Under the pieces are notes generated by a model. That model saw only the letters and a program-made list of their open reading frames with translations. It was not told the origin of the DNA and did not search any database. A DNA stretch of 64,000 bases from Bacteroidales bacterium (GTDB taxonomy: Bacteria; Bacteroidota; Bacteroidia; Bacteroidales; VadinHA17). Both the position numbers and the translations under genes were made by a program. Positions 45,822 to 54,529 of the stretch are shown here, piece by piece. Where the stretch lies: NCBI GenBank assembly GCA_025454815.1, contig JALONR010000010.1, positions 62,001 to 126,000 of the forward strand. The letters are read 5' to 3'. The number at the start of each line of letters is the position of its first letter. Positions within the stretch are counted from its first letter, which is position 1.

Positions 45822-47198
45822 ATGAAAAGCCCTGTCTTATTGCTGACAGCCATAGCCGGATCCTGTATGGGACAATCAGCCTGTGACACTAGATCAGAAA
45901 GACCGAAACCAGACAGGAATGTGCTGTTCATTGTAGTAGATGATCTTAATACAACATTGGGATGCTACGGTCATCCTGTTGTCAAAACTCCAAATATTGA
46001 CCGGCTTGCCCATATGGGTATCCGGTTTAATCACGCGTACAGCAACTATGCTGTTTCCGGGCCAAGCAGGTCTTCGTTTCTGACAGGATTGAAACCGGAA
46101 ACCATCAATATCCTTGATAACAATACACCCCTGCAGTCTGTTCTGGGAGACAGAATCACCTTGCCGTACCTGTTCAGGCAAAATGATTTTTACACAATGA
46201 GCCTTGGCAAGGTTTTTCATCGTGATGGGGAGTACAATGATTCCAGGGCCTGGGATGAAATACACTCATTCGCTCCCACAGATAAAGGCAGAACAGGCGA
46301 AAGCCGGAATATGACAGACGGCGTATTGAAATGGTGTGAATGGATGGCTGCAGAGGGTACTGATGAGGATCAGCCTGACGGACAAATTGCAGAAAAAGCG
46401 GTTGAATTCATTAAATCAGAAAAAGATAAACCGTTCTTTCTTGCTGTCGGGTTTCATAAGCCGCATGACCCTTTTGTTGCTCCAAAAGAGTACTTCAGCA
46501 TGTACCCGCCCGAAATATGTGATCCTCCCCTGATTCCTGATGGGTGGCACCCTCCATATAAACATACCCTGCCTGGTGAAACAGCAGTTTTCAATAAATT
46601 TACAGAACGGGACAAACGAGAGTTTCTCAGATCCTATTATGCCTGTGTCAGCTTTCTTGATGCCCAGGTTGGAAAACTGTTAAAGGCATTGGAGGAAACA
46701 AATCAGCTGGACAATACACTGATAGTCTTCTTCGGTGATCACGGATACCATCTGGGCGAGCATAACTGGTGGAACAAGGTGACAGTATTCGAAAAGGGGA
46801 CAAATGCTCCATTTATCATTGCCAGCCAGTCTGTTTGCGAAAAAGGTGCAGTCTCAGATGCCATGTTCGAGTATATTGATATCTTCCCGACACTCGCAGA
46901 ACTCATGAAACTGAACAACACTCCCCAATATCTTGAGGGAAGAAGCTTTGCCGGGACAGTATATGACCCATCAAAACCATTCCGAAGTGAGGTGCGTGCA
47001 ATAGTGAACCGCGGGAAGATGATTGGCAGAATGGTAAAAACCAGGAACTGGAGATATGTTGAATGGGATAATGGAATGAAAGGAAATGAATTGTATGACC
47101 AGGTAAGTGATCCGGGTGAGTATGAAAATCTGGCCGGGAATGACGAATATGCTGATATTATTTCAGGGTTGAGAGCTTTGTTATACGTGGAAGAATAG
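45822..47198 (+). CDS. S1-family sulfatase, iduronate-2-sulfatase-like
   Basis: A 458-residue exported sulfatase. VVDDLNT (metal site) at 38-44, the Ser-type maturation motif S79-G-P-S-R83 with FLTG, GKVFHRDGEYNDSRAWDE, GFHKPHDPFVAPKEYF and FGDHGYHLGEHNWWNK all match the iduronate-2-sulfatase-like branch. It is the same branch as the gene at 14216 but not a near-identical copy. An export signal ends near CMGQSAC; a lipobox is possible but not canonical. It is the last sulfatase of the locus. Confidence 0.88.
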   Translation: MKSPVLLLTAIAGSCMGQSACDTRSERPKPDRNVLFIVVDDLNTTLGCYGHPVVKTPNIDRLAHMGIRFNHAYSNYAVSGPSRSSFLTGLKPETINILDNNTPLQSVLGDRITLPYLFRQNDFYTMSLGKVFHRDGEYNDSRAWDEIHSFAPTDKGRTGESRNMTDGVLKWCEWMAAEGTDEDQPDGQIAEKAVEFIKSEKDKPFFLAVGFHKPHDPFVAPKEYFSMYPPEICDPPLIPDGWHPPYKHTLPGETAVFNKFTERDKREFLRSYYACVSFLDAQVGKLLKALEETNQLDNTLIVFFGDHGYHLGEHNWWNKVTVFEKGTNAPFIIASQSVCEKGAVSDAMFEYIDIFPTLAELMKLNNTPQYLEGRSFAGTVYDPSKPFRSEVRAIVNRGKMIGRMVKTRNWRYVEWDNGMKGNELYDQVSDPGEYENLAGNDEYADIISGLRALLYVEE

Positions 47199-47254
47199 CC
47201 TCGGCAAAAGACAGGAACCAAAACTTAAATACAGTAAGACTCAACAAATAATTT

Positions 47255-48601
47255 ATGATAGACCGAAGACGATTTGTAAAATCAGGAATGATTGCAACCG
47301 CCGGCATAGCCGGACTAGGTGCAATACCAAATGCTCTGCATGCCAGGACCATGCCTGTTGGTCCCTCTGACAGGATCAGGGTAGCCCTCATAGGGGGACG
47401 GAATATGGGATGGTCAAACATCCAGGCTTTTCTGAAGTTCCCCCAGGTTGATTGTGTGGCATTCTGTGACATCGACGATGAGATTCTGAACAGGAGAGCC
47501 ACTGACATTGAAAAAATATCAGGAAAAAAGCCGCAATTGCTGACAAAAGACTGGCGAAGGGTAATTGATGCCAGGGACATAGATGCCGTAATTGTTGCCA
47601 CACCTGACCACTGGCATTGCCTTCAGGCTGTTTCTGCAATGGAAGCAGGTAAAGATGTATATTGTGAAAAGCCTCTTGCTAATTCAATTGCTGAATGCGA
47701 TGCAATGGTAAAGGCGGCACGAAGGCATAACAGGATTGTCCAGACCGGCCAATGGCAACGGAGCGATCCCCACTGGCAGGAGGCTGTAAGTTTTATCTAC
47801 TCAGGGAAGCTGGGCCGCATCAGGACCGTCAAGGTATGGGCATATATGATTGGAAAGAAAACCCTTCCGGTGCAGCCTGACGGACCCGTGCCACCCGGGG
47901 TGGATTACGAGATGTGGCTTGGACCGGCAAAACACCGTCCATTCAATCCCAATCGCTTCCATTACAACTTCAGGTATTTCTGGGATTATGCAGGGGGCCT
48001 GAACTCTGATTGGGGAGTGCATCTTCTTGATTATGCAATACACGGTATGAAGGCCGACCTGCCGGGAGAAGTGTATACTGCTGGCGGAAAATTCGGGTAC
48101 CCGACTGATGCGATGGAGACTCCTGACACCTTGCTCACCACTTATGTTTATGATACTTTTACAATAACCTGGGATCATGCCTGCGGGATAAGTGACGGAC
48201 CATATGGCCGTGAGCACGGACTTGCCTTCATTGGGGAAAACGGAACTCTTGTAATTGACCGGAATGGCTGGGAGGTCATTCCGGAGGTCGATTCTGCCCC
48301 CCGGATGGAAGCAGTACCTCTCAGAAAAAAATCAGAGATCATTCAGGGAATGGGAGTAGCGGGTGGCGGACTTGGTGCTCATGTCGCCAACTTCCTTGAC
48401 TGCATGGTAACACGAAACCTGCCAAATGCCGATGTGGCTATCGGGGCCAGAGTGGCAAAACTGACTCACCTGGCAAATATCTCCTGCAGGCTAAGGAGAC
48501 CAATCACATGGGATAATGCCAATGGCATATTCGGGCAAAAAGAAGCCAGTGAATTGATAAAACCTGCCTATAGTTCTCCATGGAAGTTTCCTGAGTATTA
48601 A
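47255..48601 (+). CDS. Tat-exported Gfo/Idh/MocA-family oxidoreductase
   Basis: A 448-residue protein that begins with a twin-arginine signal (RRRFVKSGM, residues 4-12), so it would be exported already folded with its NAD(P). Rossmann fold RVALIGGRNMG at 42-52, the catalytic YCEKPLANS block (EKP 138-140) and DWGVHLLDYA with the conserved His are present. Exported relatives include GH109-like glycosidases that use a bound NAD to oxidise C3 transiently, and 3-dehydrogenases of glycosides. The next gene, 17 bases downstream, encodes DUF1080 domains known as 3-keto-disaccharide hydrolases, which favours an oxidation-then-elimination pathway. It is intact, unlike the homolog at 20793. Confidence 0.86.
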   Translation: MIDRRRFVKSGMIATAGIAGLGAIPNALHARTMPVGPSDRIRVALIGGRNMGWSNIQAFLKFPQVDCVAFCDIDDEILNRRATDIEKISGKKPQLLTKDWRRVIDARDIDAVIVATPDHWHCLQAVSAMEAGKDVYCEKPLANSIAECDAMVKAARRHNRIVQTGQWQRSDPHWQEAVSFIYSGKLGRIRTVKVWAYMIGKKTLPVQPDGPVPPGVDYEMWLGPAKHRPFNPNRFHYNFRYFWDYAGGLNSDWGVHLLDYAIHGMKADLPGEVYTAGGKFGYPTDAMETPDTLLTTYVYDTFTITWDHACGISDGPYGREHGLAFIGENGTLVIDRNGWEVIPEVDSAPRMEAVPLRKKSEIIQGMGVAGGGLGAHVANFLDCMVTRNLPNADVAIGARVAKLTHLANISCRLRRPITWDNANGIFGQKEASELIKPAYSSPWKFPEY

Positions 48602-48618
48602 TAATAAAGCAACTTTAT

Positions 48619-49983
48619 ATGAAAAAAATAATCTTTACGATAGCATTTGGTTTGGTACTATTCTTCAGCAGCTGCAACAACTCTGACTGGCAACATCTAT
48701 TCAACGGGAAGGATTTTGAAGGCTTCGTTCAACGTAATGGAAAGGCTCAGTACATTGTTGATAATGGAGAAATGGTAGGTATTTCTACTGCCGGGACCCC
48801 TAATAGTTTCATGTGCACACAGAAGGAGTACTCCGATTTCATTCTTGAATTTGAAGTTAAAATTGATACGTTGCTGAACTCGGGAGTACAGATAAGAAGC
48901 CATAGCTTTGACAGTATCAGGAACGGACGGGTTTTTGGTTACCAGGTTGAGATTGATCCCAGTGCCCGGGCCTGGAGCGGAGGTATCTATGACGAGGCAA
49001 GAAGAGCCTGGCTCTATCCCATTACTCCGTACAACCCCGAAGCAGCGATGGCTTTCAATAGGTACAGCTGGAACAAATATCGGATTGAAGCAATTGGTAA
49101 CCATATCAGAACATGGGTTAACGGTATACCTGCCGCTGATATGATTGATGATGCAGACGCGTCAGGGTTTATTGCGTTTCAGGTTCATCAGGTTCCTGAC
49201 GAACATGCGGGTCTGCAGGTAAGGTGGAAGAATATCAGGATTGTAACAGAGAATCTGGAAAAATACAAAACAGAGGTCCGGAACGAAATATACCAGATTA
49301 ACCTGATACCAAATACCCTTTCTGAACTGGAGCAAAGGGAGGGCTGGAGACTTCTTTTTGACGGCGTTTCATCCGCAAACTGGAGGGGTGCACATAAGGA
49401 AGCTTTTCCTGATTCAGGATGGATCATAGAGAATGGGGCTCTGACTGTTTTACCAGCAGGAGGGGAAGAGTCAAAAGGGGGAGGAGATATCGTTACCATT
49501 CAGGAATTCGGAAACTTTATGCTTAGTTTTGAGTTTATGATAACCGAAGGGGCCAACAGCGGGGTAAAGTATTTCGTTACAGAGAAATATGAAACATCTG
49601 GTTCTGCAATTGGGCTCGAATATCAGATACTTGACGATGTAAATCACCCTGATGCCAGGATGGGTCGCGACGGCAACCGGACCCTGGCCTCACTCTATGA
49701 CCTGATACCTTCAGCAGAGAACAAGAAGTTCAATGGAATCGGTAAATGGAACACCGGAATGATTGTAAGCCGTAACAGGCAGACCGAACACTGGCTGAAT
49801 GGCATGAAAGTACTTGAATACGAGAGAGGCAGTGATGAGTATCTGAAACTGGTACAGGAGAGCAAATACAAGGGGTATGAAAATTTCGGATTGAGCGACA
49901 AGGGTCATATTTTGCTTCAGGACCATGGGAACAAGGTCTCATTCAGAAGCATCAAGGTAAAGGAGCTCCTGGTCACAGATTAA
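48619..49983 (+). CDS. Two-domain DUF1080 (3-keto-disaccharide hydrolase-type) lipoprotein
   Basis: A 454-residue lipoprotein (signal ends FFSSC). It has two tandem DUF1080 jelly rolls. The first is about 23-205 (WQHLFNGKDFEGFV, FILEFEVKIDTLLNSGVQIRS, VFGYQVEIDPS), the second about 235-452 (WRLLFDGVSSANWRG, FMLSFEFMITEGANSGVKYF, GLEYQILDDV). Members of this family cleave 3-keto-glycosides produced by Gfo/Idh/MocA enzymes. The position directly after such an enzyme supports that role here. Whether both domains are catalytic, or one only binds sugar, cannot be seen. Confidence 0.83.
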   Translation: MKKIIFTIAFGLVLFFSSCNNSDWQHLFNGKDFEGFVQRNGKAQYIVDNGEMVGISTAGTPNSFMCTQKEYSDFILEFEVKIDTLLNSGVQIRSHSFDSIRNGRVFGYQVEIDPSARAWSGGIYDEARRAWLYPITPYNPEAAMAFNRYSWNKYRIEAIGNHIRTWVNGIPAADMIDDADASGFIAFQVHQVPDEHAGLQVRWKNIRIVTENLEKYKTEVRNEIYQINLIPNTLSELEQREGWRLLFDGVSSANWRGAHKEAFPDSGWIIENGALTVLPAGGEESKGGGDIVTIQEFGNFMLSFEFMITEGANSGVKYFVTEKYETSGSAIGLEYQILDDVNHPDARMGRDGNRTLASLYDLIPSAENKKFNGIGKWNTGMIVSRNRQTEHWLNGMKVLEYERGSDEYLKLVQESKYKGYENFGLSDKGHILLQDHGNKVSFRSIKVKELLVTD

Positions 49984-50157
49984 GTTCTCTTAATCTCTTT
50001 AAACATCCGGACTGTCATTTGATATTAGGGAGATTAGCTGTCTGGCAGTCAGGGATTATCCGGATAAACAGGAATTATGGTTTAGTTATATCAAACATTT
50101 TGCAGGGGAAAGCGTATAACCGTAATAAAATAACCGTTGAAATTCCCCGATCGCAGT

Positions 50158-51219
50158 ATGAAATATCTTAAAATCATTTTGCTTCTGTTACTTCCATTGT
50201 GCGGATGCAACAAAAACGATGATGACCAGAATGATAACTCAATGTATTTCCCGTCAGATAATGAATGGGATACGAGATCTTTATCAAGTCTGGGCTGGAA
50301 TGAAAATGCCGTACAACCTCTTTTGGATTTCCTTGTTCAGAAGAATACCCGGTCTTTCATGATCCTTGTCAATGGCCGGATTGTAATGGAGGAGTACTTT
50401 AACGGACATACTTCAACAACCACCTGGCAATGGAACAGTGCCGGAAAGACTCTGGTGGCAACAGCAACAGGCATAGCCCGGCAGGAGGGATTGCTGAACA
50501 TTGGCAATAAAGTTTCTGATTATCTGGGCACAGGGTGGACAAGTGAACCGGCAGAGAAGGAGAATTTAATTACCCTGAAGCATCTCCTCTCAATGACATC
50601 CGGGATCAATGACGTATCCAATCTCGTAATAAAACCGAACCTGACCTATCTTGCGGATGCGGGTACAAGGTGGTCGTATCATAATGTATTTCAGGTTTTA
50701 ATGGATGCTGTTGCTGAGGCAGGTAACCAGGATTTTGAAACCTATTTCAATTCAAGGTTAAGAGACAAGATCGGGATGGACGGATACTGGGACAAGGGAT
50801 TGATATTTACCATTTATCACAGCAACACCCGCAGCATGGCAAGATTTGGACTACTGGCACTTAATAAGGGAAAATGGAAAAACGAACAGGTGGTGAATGA
50901 ATCCTTTTTCACGGAGTGTGTCACTTCTTCGCAGAGTATCAATCCTTCTTACGGATATCTGTGGTGGTTAAACGGTAAATCGAGTTTCATGGTGCCCGGG
51001 TCTCAGGACGTTTATCAGGGAAGCCTGATACCCAATGCTCCATCAGACATGTTTGCAGCCATGGGGGCTGAGGATCAGCGCATTTATGTAATCCCGGGCA
51101 GGAATATGGTGATCGTCAGAATGGGCGATGCATCTGATCCTCTGAATCCCAGTTTTGCCCTGTCCGGATTTGACTATGACCTGTGGGCAAAAGTAAATGC
51201 TGTCATAAATTCTAAATAG
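50158..51219 (+). CDS. Serine beta-lactamase-family hydrolase lipoprotein
   Basis: About 353 residues from ATG 50158 (a TTG at 50137 is in frame but worse). A lipoprotein signal (LPLCGC) is followed by a class C beta-lactamase/esterase fold: S-A-G-K (S-x-x-K nucleophile motif) in WQWNSAGKTL, and Y-H-N (Y-x-N) in RWSYHNVFQ. Such proteins act as esterases, D-amino peptidases or transesterases rather than antibiotic resistance enzymes. It could be a glycan deacetylase. The 174-base gap before it holds a 12-bp palindrome at 50056 but no gene. Confidence 0.82.
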   Translation: MKYLKIILLLLLPLCGCNKNDDDQNDNSMYFPSDNEWDTRSLSSLGWNENAVQPLLDFLVQKNTRSFMILVNGRIVMEEYFNGHTSTTTWQWNSAGKTLVATATGIARQEGLLNIGNKVSDYLGTGWTSEPAEKENLITLKHLLSMTSGINDVSNLVIKPNLTYLADAGTRWSYHNVFQVLMDAVAEAGNQDFETYFNSRLRDKIGMDGYWDKGLIFTIYHSNTRSMARFGLLALNKGKWKNEQVVNESFFTECVTSSQSINPSYGYLWWLNGKSSFMVPGSQDVYQGSLIPNAPSDMFAAMGAEDQRIYVIPGRNMVIVRMGDASDPLNPSFALSGFDYDLWAKVNAVINSK

Positions 51220-51440
51220 CAGACCAGGTTATCAGAATATTCTGAATCTCCGGGATCAGTACCCTGATGCCGGGATGACCTGTTCACACCATTTTTTCCG
51301 GCAGTGATTCCGGAGCGTTACGGGTCTGTGAACTTTTTGATTCACTTATTGGTTTATAGAGGAAATTTGGAATATTCTCACATTTTAAATGAGAAATATT
51401 TCGAAAGCAGCTTTTAGATGATTGTATTGACCCATAATAA

Positions 51441-52127
51441 GTGATGACCATGAAAAATCTGAAACCGACCCTGGTTCTGTTCACCACAGCCTTAATAATA
51501 ACTTCATTTATAACAGGTTGTCAAAAAGAAGACTCCCCGGACGATCCCGATAAGGTAGAGGGACTCTTCTATTACTATACAGACGTAGCCGAAGGGAGGA
51601 TCATGGTCATTGACATAAATGCCTCGACACCTTTCAGGCGGTCATATATTCTGTCCGATGAAGTTACTCTCGGGATGATCGCCGAAGACAGACCTCGTCA
51701 TGTCATTAAATTTTACAGGCCTGCTTCCGTCAGCCCGATGGCGGCTGATAACGGAATGATGATCAAATCCAAAGTGGCAGACAGTGAATGGCTTTTTGTT
51801 ACTAATTTCCCGTTTGTCGGCCTGACAAGTATTGCAGAAGAGAAATGGTTTGAGGCAAGCGAATTCGGAGAGGGATCCACCGGATTCAAACTGCATGAAA
51901 TGGGAGAAGAGGAAGGCGAAAAGACCTACGCAATAGAGAGTATTAAGTATCCCGGGAACTATTTTTCGCATGACGGACATCCGATCCAGGGCGCCAACCT
52001 GCTCTTTCTTAAGCCATTTGACAGTCCGGAAAAAGCACCGCGGTTCAGACTCTTTGAAACCAGTGCATCTGCTTTTCCCGAGGGTGATCCAAACGTACCC
52101 AAAGTGTTTGAAATTGGCGGACAATAA
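51441..52127 (+). CDS. Lipoprotein of unknown function, possible beta-trefoil C-terminus
   Basis: A 228-residue lipoprotein (lipobox FITGC); ATG at 51441, 51444 or 51450 could start it. I do not recognise the whole protein. The C-terminal half (YPGNYFSHDGHPIQGANLLF, then APRFRL) has the look of one AbfB or ricin-type beta-trefoil repeat, as found in sugar-binding proteins, but only one repeat is clear. It ends the plus-strand carbohydrate run and converges on the sigma-factor operon. The 220-base gap before it has no gene that I can see. Confidence 0.6.
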   Translation: MMTMKNLKPTLVLFTTALIITSFITGCQKEDSPDDPDKVEGLFYYYTDVAEGRIMVIDINASTPFRRSYILSDEVTLGMIAEDRPRHVIKFYRPASVSPMAADNGMMIKSKVADSEWLFVTNFPFVGLTSIAEEKWFEASEFGEGSTGFKLHEMGEEEGEKTYAIESIKYPGNYFSHDGHPIQGANLLFLKPFDSPEKAPRFRLFETSASAFPEGDPNVPKVFEIGGQ

Positions 52128-52164
52128 GATGCTGTTCAGTCATGAAGTAACACCTTTGCGGTCA

Positions 52165-52180
52165 TTCTGACCGGTCAGAA
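52165..52180. repeat. 16-bp perfect palindrome between convergent genes
   Basis: TTCTGACCGGTCAGAA is perfectly self-complementary. It overlaps the last codons of the minus-strand membrane protein gene and lies 38 bases past the plus-strand lipoprotein stop. It could aid bidirectional transcription termination or bind a protein; there is no adjoining T run, so an intrinsic terminator is not well supported. Confidence 0.35.
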
Positions 52181-52777
52181 GCTGCTGTCACCATTCAGGG
52201 ATTTAAGGGTATCCTTAACAGCGTTGTGGATATCCCGGTTATCCTTCAGCCAGTTTTTCCTCCCCGCAAAGTATCCGAAAAGACATAAACCGGTGAAGAA
52301 CAGAATCCATATCACTGTCAGCAGACCATCCTTGTCAGTATATTGAGTCAGCCTTCCTGTAAAAATCAATCCTCCTCCTATCCCGATTATGATAAGCAAG
52401 GGAATAAGGATAATGTAATCAGTAGCAGTGAAGTACCTCAACCGCTTTTCAGTTTTTGAGAGATATTCCAAAATCGGCAGGGTATATGCACTTGCAGGAA
52501 GGGGCCTGTACCTGAAATAAAGGTAGGCTGCACCCAGTATGAACCCGAGGCCGCAAAGGAGGTACCCTAAAGCTGTTTTTCCGGTCTGGCTTCCCGCCAA
52601 TGCGGTGTAGAGGATAAAGAGGGTGATATTAACGCTTATCACCAGTCTCTTTTTCTGTTCCTCCTTCTTTTCGAACTTTTTGAAAAGATCAATCAGTTTC
52701 TCAGGATCAATCTCTCCGTTCATACCGTTGTTATATGCAGTACCGCAATCTTCTGTTATTTTGTCATTTGTCTTCAT
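52175..52777 (-). CDS. Membrane protein co-transcribed with an ECF sigma factor
   Basis: About 200 residues from the ATG at 52777, which overlaps the sigma factor stop by 14 bases and has GGAGGAG just upstream; a longer reading to 52837 is not preferred. It has an N-terminal acidic cytoplasmic part (EKLIDLFKKFEKKEEQKK) and about four membrane segments. The position after an ECF sigma gene suggests an anti-sigma function, but no zinc-binding anti-sigma domain is visible, so this is inference from context. Confidence 0.75.
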   Translation of the reverse strand: MKTNDKITEDCGTAYNNGMNGEIDPEKLIDLFKKFEKKEEQKKRLVISVNITLFILYTALAGSQTGKTALGYLLCGLGFILGAAYLYFRYRPLPASAYTLPILEYLSKTEKRLRYFTATDYIILIPLLIIIGIGGGLIFTGRLTQYTDKDGLLTVIWILFFTGLCLFGYFAGRKNWLKDNRDIHNAVKDTLKSLNGDSSF

Positions 52778-53366
52778 TTCTCCTCCTCCAGCTTTCCTGT
52801 AAATGAGCTTTAATCCTTGATATCCTTGTTCTTGCATTCACTTCTGAAAACCCCGTGACCTGTGCAATTTCCGTGTAGGGAACATCTTCCATGTAAAGGG
52901 CAACCAGGGTCTTGTCCATTGCGTTCAGCCTGAGAGTGTAATCCCCGAAAAACCGGAGCATTTCCTCATGGTTGCCCTCGTCGTACTCTTCATCAATAAT
53001 GTCGGCAATCTCTCTTGAGTCAGGTCTGACAAACAGTGCAAACTCCCTTTTCTTTTTTGCAATCAGGTTAAGACATGTGTTGACTGCTATCCTTGTAATC
53101 CATGTCTTCAGCTGTGACTCTCCCCGAAAGGAGCTGATGTTAAGCCAGATCTTCAGAAGCACCTCCTGGCTTACGTCCTGGGCTTCAGGGTTGTTTCCGA
53201 AATAATAGCGGCAGATATTGGTTATCCGCTTTTCGTTTTCCCGGACTGCATCAGTGAAAATCTGTTCCTTCGTTGTCCCTTTTGTTGCCGGATATTTCAT
53301 CACTTCCGTTTTCAGCATTTCAGCAATCATTTTATGACTTCCTGGGTTCGCGGCTGTTTCGGCCAT
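52764..53366 (-). CDS. ECF-type RNA polymerase sigma factor
   Basis: A 200-residue sigma-70 family factor. Region 2 spans about 45-110 (FGNNPEAQDVSQEVLLKIW, then LKTWITRIAVNTCLNLI), and region 4 about 145-195 (LVALYMEDVPYTEIAQVTGFSEVNARTRISRIKAHL). An N-terminal extension of about 40 residues may mean the true start is an internal Met. It is followed by an overlapping membrane protein, a usual sigma/anti-sigma arrangement. No FecR/TonB transducer lies nearby, so it is probably unrelated to the carbohydrate locus. Confidence 0.92.
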   Translation of the reverse strand: MAETAANPGSHKMIAEMLKTEVMKYPATKGTTKEQIFTDAVRENEKRITNICRYYFGNNPEAQDVSQEVLLKIWLNISSFRGESQLKTWITRIAVNTCLNLIAKKKREFALFVRPDSREIADIIDEEYDEGNHEEMLRFFGDYTLRLNAMDKTLVALYMEDVPYTEIAQVTGFSEVNARTRISRIKAHLQESWRRRNEDK

Positions 53367-53427
53367 TGCCTTCAGTCATCATATTGACCGGATAGAACAG
53401 TATTTGTTACAGTGCAACCAGGATAAA

Positions 53428-53964
53428 TCAGAAAATCAGCGTCATTGCGGTGTATTTAACCAGGAGGCCGATCACCGTGCAGATGGCTGTGGACCTGATG
53501 GGGTAGCGGATCATCCCCGCAGCAAGTGATATCACCGGTGAGGAGAGGGGCAGGGCATTGAATACTAGAATCGTCAGGCCACCGTATTTCTGAATCTTAT
53601 CTTCCGCCTTCAGATAGCGCCGCCTTCCGATAAGATTGTCAATAAACCTGTTGCTGACCATCAGACCGATGGCATAGTCAATTGATTGTGAAAACAGCGC
53701 CGTTCCTATTGCCACTGCATTCAGGGCCAATACGTTTATCTCTCCCTGCAGGTAAAATACAAAGGCTATTTCCACGGGCATGAAGAGGAAGAAGAGATAG
53801 CCACAGGCATTTACTATTGCAAACGAAAGGAGACCATTGTCACGTGAACCGTTGTATATGTCACGTCCTACAGTAAGGGACGCAATTGTTACTGCTGCGC
53901 AGACAAGTAAAAAAGCTATGGTTATCCTTAATATTTCGGTTCGGCTCTTTCTAGGCATCACCAT
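53428..53964 (-). CDS. VTT/DedA-like membrane protein
   Basis: A 178-residue integral membrane protein with about four or five hydrophobic segments. The sequence KAEDKIQKYGGLTILVFNALPLSSPVISLAAG matches the VTT (SNARE-associated Golgi protein) domain of small DedA/YqaA relatives, which are thought to be lipid scramblases or transporters. The start ATG overlaps the CYTH gene stop by seven bases (the ATG at 53958 is an alternative), so the two are co-translated. Confidence 0.78.
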   Translation of the reverse strand: MVMPRKSRTEILRITIAFLLVCAAVTIASLTVGRDIYNGSRDNGLLSFAIVNACGYLFFLFMPVEIAFVFYLQGEINVLALNAVAIGTALFSQSIDYAIGLMVSNRFIDNLIGRRRYLKAEDKIQKYGGLTILVFNALPLSSPVISLAAGMIRYPIRSTAICTVIGLLVKYTAMTLIF

Positions 53965-54425
53965 TTCTTAAAAGGATTCGTTGAGAGGGCTGAATTAAAA
54001 TATCTTGGATCAGAAGTGACTTCTTTCCCAAGCCATGGTGGCTTTTCGAACTCCTCACCAACAGCCCTGAGCTCTACCTCCGCCATTACAAGCCCCTCGT
54101 TCTCACGGTGAAAAACATCCACCTCAAATACATGATTGCCGAAGGGTATAAGATATCTTGTCTTTATCACCGGGAATGGCTCGCAAAGATTCAGAAGTTC
54201 CCTGGCATCCTCAACCGAGATCTCCTTTTCCCATTCATATCTTGCATTTTGTTCTTCTCCGGCCCTCCCCTTGATGGTAATGAACCCCTTTTCCCCCCTG
54301 ATCCGGATCCTGACCGTACGGTCAGGTGAGCGGGAAAGATAACCCTGGACAATCTCTGTCGCTTCAGTGGCCTCTGTCATGAAATCGCCACTGACCAGGA
54401 ATTTTCTTTCAATCTCTATCGGCAT
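53958..54425 (-). CDS. CYTH-domain protein (class IV adenylate cyclase/triphosphatase family)
   Basis: A 155-residue cytoplasmic protein. The start MPIEIERKFLV has the E4-x-E6-x-K8 signature of CYTH enzymes, and alternating charged strands follow (TVRIRIRGEKGFITIKG, YEWEKEI, EVDVF, MAEVEL), building the acidic and basic tunnel. Bacterial members hydrolyse inorganic triphosphate or make cAMP; size suits a triphosphatase. It heads the short minus-strand pair with the VTT protein. Confidence 0.9.
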   Translation of the reverse strand: MPIEIERKFLVSGDFMTEATEATEIVQGYLSRSPDRTVRIRIRGEKGFITIKGRAGEEQNARYEWEKEISVEDARELLNLCEPFPVIKTRYLIPFGNHVFEVDVFHRENEGLVMAEVELRAVGEEFEKPPWLGKEVTSDPRYFNSALSTNPFKKW

Positions 54426-54529
54426 AATTGTGCCAATAAAGATAAGAGTTCAGTCAAAATAAAAATAATCGTGATTTTTTTTTACCTCATGAGCATCAGA
54501 TTTGATTTTTATTTACTTTAGCATCCGAA

